A stretch of DNA of 64,000 bases, from positions 4,154,001 through 4,218,000 of the forward strand of contig NZ_CP025624.1 of NCBI RefSeq assembly GCF_002874965.1, in the 5' to 3' direction. The DNA is from Pseudomonas sp. NC02. Its GTDB lineage: Bacteria; Pseudomonadota; Gammaproteobacteria; Pseudomonadales; Pseudomonadaceae. The notes below the pieces were generated by a model, which made no database searches, had not been told where the DNA came from, and saw nothing but the letters and a program-made list of their open reading frames with translations. Below, piece after piece: positions 62,634-64,000 of this stretch (position 1 is its first letter; each line of letters opens with the position of its first letter). A program made the position numbers and the translations under genes.

Positions 62634-63809
62634 TTATTGCCGCACCAGGAACTTGAGGTCGCTGGGGGCATCAATCGCCAGTTTCTGCACGGTTTTGCCC
62701 AAAAGACCGGTCTTGGGATCGCGCTCGACGACCACAATCTCGTTGCTCTTCTGGTTGGCGATCAGCAGGAACTTGCCGCTGGGGTCCAGGGCGAACTCCC
62801 GGGGATGGTCGCCTTCCACCGATCGGCGCTGGATCTCTTTGAGCTGCGCAGTGGCCGGGTCGATGGCAAACACCAACATCTGGTTGGCGGTGCCACGGTT
62901 GCTCACGTAGAGGAACTTGCCGTCGCTTGAGGTGTGCAGTGCAGCACCGGCCTTGTCGGACACCGGCTGGCCATCCGCGAAGTTGACCAGTTGCTTCTGG
63001 GTCAGCTTGCCATCGTTGTAGTCGAACACCGCCACTTGCGCGCTCATCTCGGTGGTCAGCCAGGCGTGCTTGCCGTCTGCGGTGAACAGCAGGTGCCGCG
63101 GGCCGCTGCCCGGTGGCAATTGCACAAACGCAGGGTCGGCCGGGGTCAGCGGCAGTTCATGGTTGGCCTTGGGGTCGTAGTGGTAGGCAAAGATCTTGTC
63201 CGCCCCCAGGTCCTGGACAAACACGTATTTGCCGTCCGGCGAAGACACCACCGAATGCACGTGGTTGGACGCCTGGCGCTCCGGGTTGACCCGGCTGGCC
63301 GGGTGCCCGCTCAACTGCACCGGCGGCGACAGCTTGCCTTCGGTGTCTAGCGGCAGCACCGCGAGGCTGCCGCCCGGATCTTCCAGCACCGAATAGTTGG
63401 CCACGAACAGGTAGCGCCCGTCACTGGCCAGGCTGGAATGGGTCGGCTCGTTGCCCAGGCTCTGCACCTGGTTGATCAGGGTCAGTTGATGGTTCTTCGG
63501 GTCGATGCTGTAGCTGCTGACGCGCCCCACCGGGTCTTTTTGGCCCGGGCCGTTTTCGTTGACCACAAACAGGTGCTTCTGGTCCTTGGACAGGGTCAGC
63601 CACGACGGGTTGGCCGCCTTGGCGGCGAGCACCGGCTGGCCGCTGAACTGCCCGGTACGGCTGTCGAACTGCAAACGGTAGATACCTTCGCTGGTGCCGG
63701 CGGTGTAGCTGCCAACGAGCAATTCATAGGTGTCCACCGGCGCGGCCTGGACCGACATCGCGCCTACGCTGCCGGCCATCAGCAGGGGCCAGAATTTACG
63801 CATCATCAT
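62634..63809 (-). CDS. Lactonase family seven-bladed beta-propeller, secreted
   Basis: A 391-residue protein of the YbhE/6-phosphogluconolactonase-like propeller family. ATG 63809 is chosen because GAGGA is eight bases upstream and gives a signal peptide ending in SVQA. YELLVGSYTAGTSEGIYRLQ starts the propeller; SNHVHSVVSSPDGKYVFVQD and LPPGSGPRHLLFTADGKHAW show the repeated blade motifs. Being exported, it is unlikely to act on cytosolic phosphogluconolactone. It overlaps the upstream partial gene by 14 bases. Confidence 0.87.
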   Translation of the reverse strand: MMMRKFWPLLMAGSVGAMSVQAAPVDTYELLVGSYTAGTSEGIYRLQFDSRTGQFSGQPVLAAKAANPSWLTLSKDQKHLFVVNENGPGQKDPVGRVSSYSIDPKNHQLTLINQVQSLGNEPTHSSLASDGRYLFVANYSVLEDPGGSLAVLPLDTEGKLSPPVQLSGHPASRVNPERQASNHVHSVVSSPDGKYVFVQDLGADKIFAYHYDPKANHELPLTPADPAFVQLPPGSGPRHLLFTADGKHAWLTTEMSAQVAVFDYNDGKLTQKQLVNFADGQPVSDKAGAALHTSSDGKFLYVSNRGTANQMLVFAIDPATAQLKEIQRRSVEGDHPREFALDPSGKFLLIANQKSNEIVVVERDPKTGLLGKTVQKLAIDAPSDLKFLVRQ

Positions 63810-64000
63810 CCGCTTCATCCTCGTCATTATTGTTGCCGGTGACGCCGCTCATGCAGACCAGGCGGTGTTCGCCCGAGTCACCGGTAAGGGTCCAGCTTTG
63901 CAGGGTTTGATCAAAGGTCGCCGCCTTGACTTGCTCCAGGGTGAAACTCCAGCGCTTCTCGGCGCGACCGTCCATGCAGATGATCAATAACGTCTGGTCA
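63796..64000 (-). CDS. Partial hypothetical protein, C-terminal 67 residues
   Basis: The gene enters from the right edge; only its last part is seen. The translated part includes LLIICMDGRAEKRWSFTLEQ and LTGDSGEHRLVCMSGVTG and ends in an acidic tail NNNDEDEADDDA. No domain recognised. Its stop lies inside the start of the lactonase gene, so both are in one operon. Confidence 0.65.
   Translation of the reverse strand, partial: DQTLLIICMDGRAEKRWSFTLEQVKAATFDQTLQSWTLTGDSGEHRLVCMSGVTGNNNDEDEADDDA

Overview
The window reads as chromosomal DNA of a Pseudomonas of the P. fluorescens species complex. The evidence is the GC-rich, tightly packed coding, the protein families present (DUF1652, a CsbD protein with a membrane tail, SelD/MnmH, AlkC, a DUF1615 lipoprotein), and about a dozen REP/REPIN elements. 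Their arms are of the GTGGCGAGGGAGCTTGCTCC, GAGCGGGCTTGCTCGCGAA and GAGCCCGGCTTGCCGGC types that are common in this group. I saw no rRNA, tRNA, CRISPR array, transposase or prophage gene.

Layout. 1-1376: the start of an mgtC-like gene behind a long hairpin-rich leader, then an FKBP isomerase and a GNAT acetyltransferase. 1959-6123: the most unusual block, with an AT-richer FAD amino-acid 2-monooxygenase-like gene, a nitrilase-superfamily amidase and a membrane protein made of two homologous halves. 6163-12124: a lipoprotein transglycosylase, then a compact AraC / ABC transporter / PhzF / RidA operon. 12125-15430: a PAS-LuxR regulator flanked by a divergent membrane gene and a downstream CsbD-DUF1652 pair, with two matching 21-bp operator candidates. 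15521-23222: an MFS carrier, small periplasmic and membrane proteins, a cupin regulator with a glutamine-synthetase-like enzyme behind a large symmetric operator, AlkC, and a DUF3857 transglutaminase-like protein.

23219-27663: LysR, a GMC dehydrogenase and an MHS-family carrier, probably one catabolic unit. 27899-32296: topoisomerase III, a CBS-domain protein, a sirtuin, and an orphan protein behind a 320-nt GGA-rich leader. 32308-35932: LysR plus two CoA-transferase subunits and a thiolase, a ketone-body or acetoacetate module. 35993-43310: thioesterase, DUF1615 lipoprotein, LysE exporter, HemB with zinc-type cysteines, a second PhzF, GST, phosphatase-like protein and a YraQ-type permease. 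43376-48832: SelD-MnmH (selenium tRNA modification), TerC with a small lipoprotein, NhaR and an MFS carrier. 49047-56472: SstT, DUF1993, YceH, an AroE-like dehydrogenase, several small proteins, an AI-2E-type permease and TrhP. 56700-62166: SbcD-SbcC with a GST translationally coupled behind it. 62298-64000: a small secreted protein, a lactonase-fold protein and a truncated gene.

Most of the window is ordinary core genome. The best candidates for something undescribed are the monooxygenase-amidase-duplicated membrane protein cluster with its RBS-sequestering hairpin, the ABC-PhzF-RidA operon, the PAS-LuxR operator pair, and the two long structured leaders at 184-542 and 31591-31913. All functional assignments come from motif recognition by eye; no database search was run.
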